The notes under the pieces were generated by a model. The model saw nothing but the letters and a program-made list of their open reading frames with translations. It did not search any database and was not told the DNA's origin. The translations under genes were made by a program, and so were the position numbers. Shown one piece after another: positions 62,751-64,000 of a stretch of 64,000 bases of DNA; the stretch's first letter is position 1; the number at the start of each line of letters is the position of its first letter. The DNA is from Brienomyrus brachyistius (Eukaryota > Chordata > Actinopteri > Osteoglossiformes > Mormyridae), in the NCBI RefSeq assembly GCF_023856365.1, contig NC_064544.1, forward strand, positions 25,148,399 to 25,212,398, read 5' to 3'.

Positions 62751-63722
62751 ACAGTTTTTCTCCATTGGTTTGGCTCATTTCTTGAAACAGAAATGACATT
62801 CTCAAAATAACATGGACAAATCTCCAAACCACCTTGCAATTGTTCACAACAGAATGGCATTTCTCATTGATTTCATCAAATTGCAAATGTCTTAGTACAT
62901 GTATCAAGTGTCTCAGTGCATCTTTGCAAACGGTTATGTACAATGAGCTCACATTTAGCACATTTTCCAAATAAATAGATCTTGCTGATCTAAACCAATT
63001 AGTTGATTCTCAGTCTAATGGTTGTTCTCTCCAAAACATGTCAGTATGATTTCATTCTGTAAGTCATCATATGCACAAGAGTCTGTTCAATTGTCAAAAA
63101 TAGTCAAGAACATAATACCATGAACACCATATATGAATTTCTTGGAACATTTGATAAATTCATGACAGTAATTGACAGTCAGGTGAAATTTGAACTTGAT
63201 TACAGTTTTTCTCAATTGCTTTGGCACATTTTTCGAAACAGTCTTGACATTCTCTAAACTGTGAGTGCAAATGTCACAACTGTTTGCAGGAACTTCAAAA
63301 CTTTATAGCATGTCTGGAAAATGTAGTTACTCACCCAAAACATTTAATTCATGCTTCAAAACCTAGTTATTGTGTCAATAATTTGGCCAAGGCCACCAAA
63401 ATCTAAAGTATTTTTGTCATTGTGTGAGCCACACTGGTCAAAATGTTTAGTTGTTTTTTCACCACAACAGTCAACCATGAAAATTAAGGGTTTAAACAAA
63501 AATCTCATATTTGTTGAGAAAAGTCAATAGTATGTAGAAAAGAAAAGAAAAAATCTATGAACATTTGTATTTGTACAGTGTTTATTTTTGTACTTCACGT
63601 GTATATACACAATACAAGTGTATTACTGTACATGTAAAGTAACTGACAAGAGTAACAAGATTTCACTTTACATTTCATATTTGTGTATTACCACAAATAC
63701 ACAAAAACAATAAATAACATTC
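62751..63722 (-). mobile_element. 3' flank of an IS630/Tc1-like element with subterminal repeats
   Basis: The phrase acagtttttctccattggtt (62752) recurs at 63202 as acagtttttctcaattgctt, each followed by 'tggc' and then 'gacattctc'. Both point the same way. They look like terminal and subterminal repeats downstream of the transposase fragment at 63743-64000. Confidence 0.5.
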
Positions 63723-63742
63723 ATGGGGAAAAAAAAAACTAA

Positions 63743-64000
63743 TTATTCTTGGTGGACATCTTGTCGCTCACGTTGGTCAGGCCAAAGATTTTCATCAACA
63801 TCACATCTGATGTTTTCCATTGCCACACACCGTGGAAAAAATCTCCTTGAATGCCGCACCCATCCCCTGCAATGGTCAGCTGTGATGTCCTCACATGCAG
63901 CATTCATGGCATCCAACAAAGACATCTGATTTTGTGGTCTATGATCATACACTTTCCACCTCCATGCTGAAAAAAACTCTTCTATCAGATTTAGGAACGG
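63743..64000 (-). pseudogene. IS630/Tc1-like transposase, C-terminal part, runs off the window
   Basis: The minus-strand frame is open from the right edge to a stop near 63743: PFLNLIEEFFSAWRWKVYDH, then LLDAMNAACEDITADHCRGW and VRHSRRFFPRCVAMENIRCD. The LIEEFFSAWRWKVYD block holds the Glu of the DDE triad; the two Asp blocks lie beyond the edge. The family is a common one in fish, with a Cys-Asp-Val-Asp end. The visible part has no stop, so whether the full gene is intact cannot be told here. Confidence 0.75.

Noticed and set aside
57920..64000. Looked for upstream STIM2 exons (SAM, EF-hand, signal peptide)
   Set aside because: No stretch with fitting residues and a phase-compatible donor was recognised; they probably lie beyond the window.

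Overview
The window looks like a stretch of a ray-finned fish nuclear genome, probably a teleost. Coding sequence is split into short exons with GT-AG introns. The one host gene I can recognise is STIM2. The rest is dominated by fish-type transposable elements: a tRNA-derived SINE with a GGAT tail, CR1- and L2-type LINEs, Tc1/mariner and hAT DNA transposons, a BEL/Pao fragment and small LTR elements. The species cannot be named from the sequence.

Layout. From 1 to about 43.4 kb I see no host gene. It holds, in order: a broken BEL/Pao copy (1-2.27 kb); an L1-like fragment split by a 2.2 kb insertion (3.5-6.26 kb); a hAT MITE (6.27-6.92 kb); a proline/leucine-rich repeat ORF (6.94-7.95 kb); a Tc1 copy (10.3-11.26 kb); a hAT transposase ruin (12.9-13.95 kb); a solo LTR (14.9 kb); a 5'-truncated CR1 LINE (16.5-20.05 kb) carrying a 1.85 kb element with very long inverted arms; a hairpin-ended DNA transposon (20.95-21.8 kb); a second solo LTR (24.5 kb); two Tc1/mariner ruins (25.7-27.9 kb); an L2-like LINE (28-29.8 kb); a nearly complete CR1 on the minus strand with an intact ORF1 (30.4-35.4 kb); and further LINE pieces (35.6-38.4 kb). 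The stretch 38.4-43.5 kb is nearly featureless.

From 57.92 kb down to 43.50 kb the minus strand carries eight consecutive exons of STIM2, the ER calcium sensor of store-operated calcium entry. They run from the end of the SAM domain through the membrane helix, coiled coil 1 and the SOAR/CAD Orai-activating domain to the polybasic tail and stop codon. All splice phases agree and there is no internal stop. The signal peptide, EF-hand and most of SAM must lie beyond the right edge. The introns are packed with SINEs, CR1 ends, hAT and pogo-like MITEs and a 24-bp minisatellite of about 1.4 kb that runs straight into a STIM2 splice donor.

From 58.3 to 60.7 kb a 2.3 kb LTR element sits inside a Tc1 transposase ruin. 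It has 277-bp LTRs, a 5-bp target duplication and one long proline-rich ORF, but no reverse transcriptase. The two solo LTRs at 14.9 and 24.5 kb are relatives, so the window holds three members of one non-autonomous family. At the right edge the 3' part of an IS630/Tc1-like transposase gene runs out of the window on the minus strand.

The most interesting points are the STIM2 donor embedded in the minisatellite, the proline-rich LTR family, and the long-armed inverted element that keeps only a transposase fragment.
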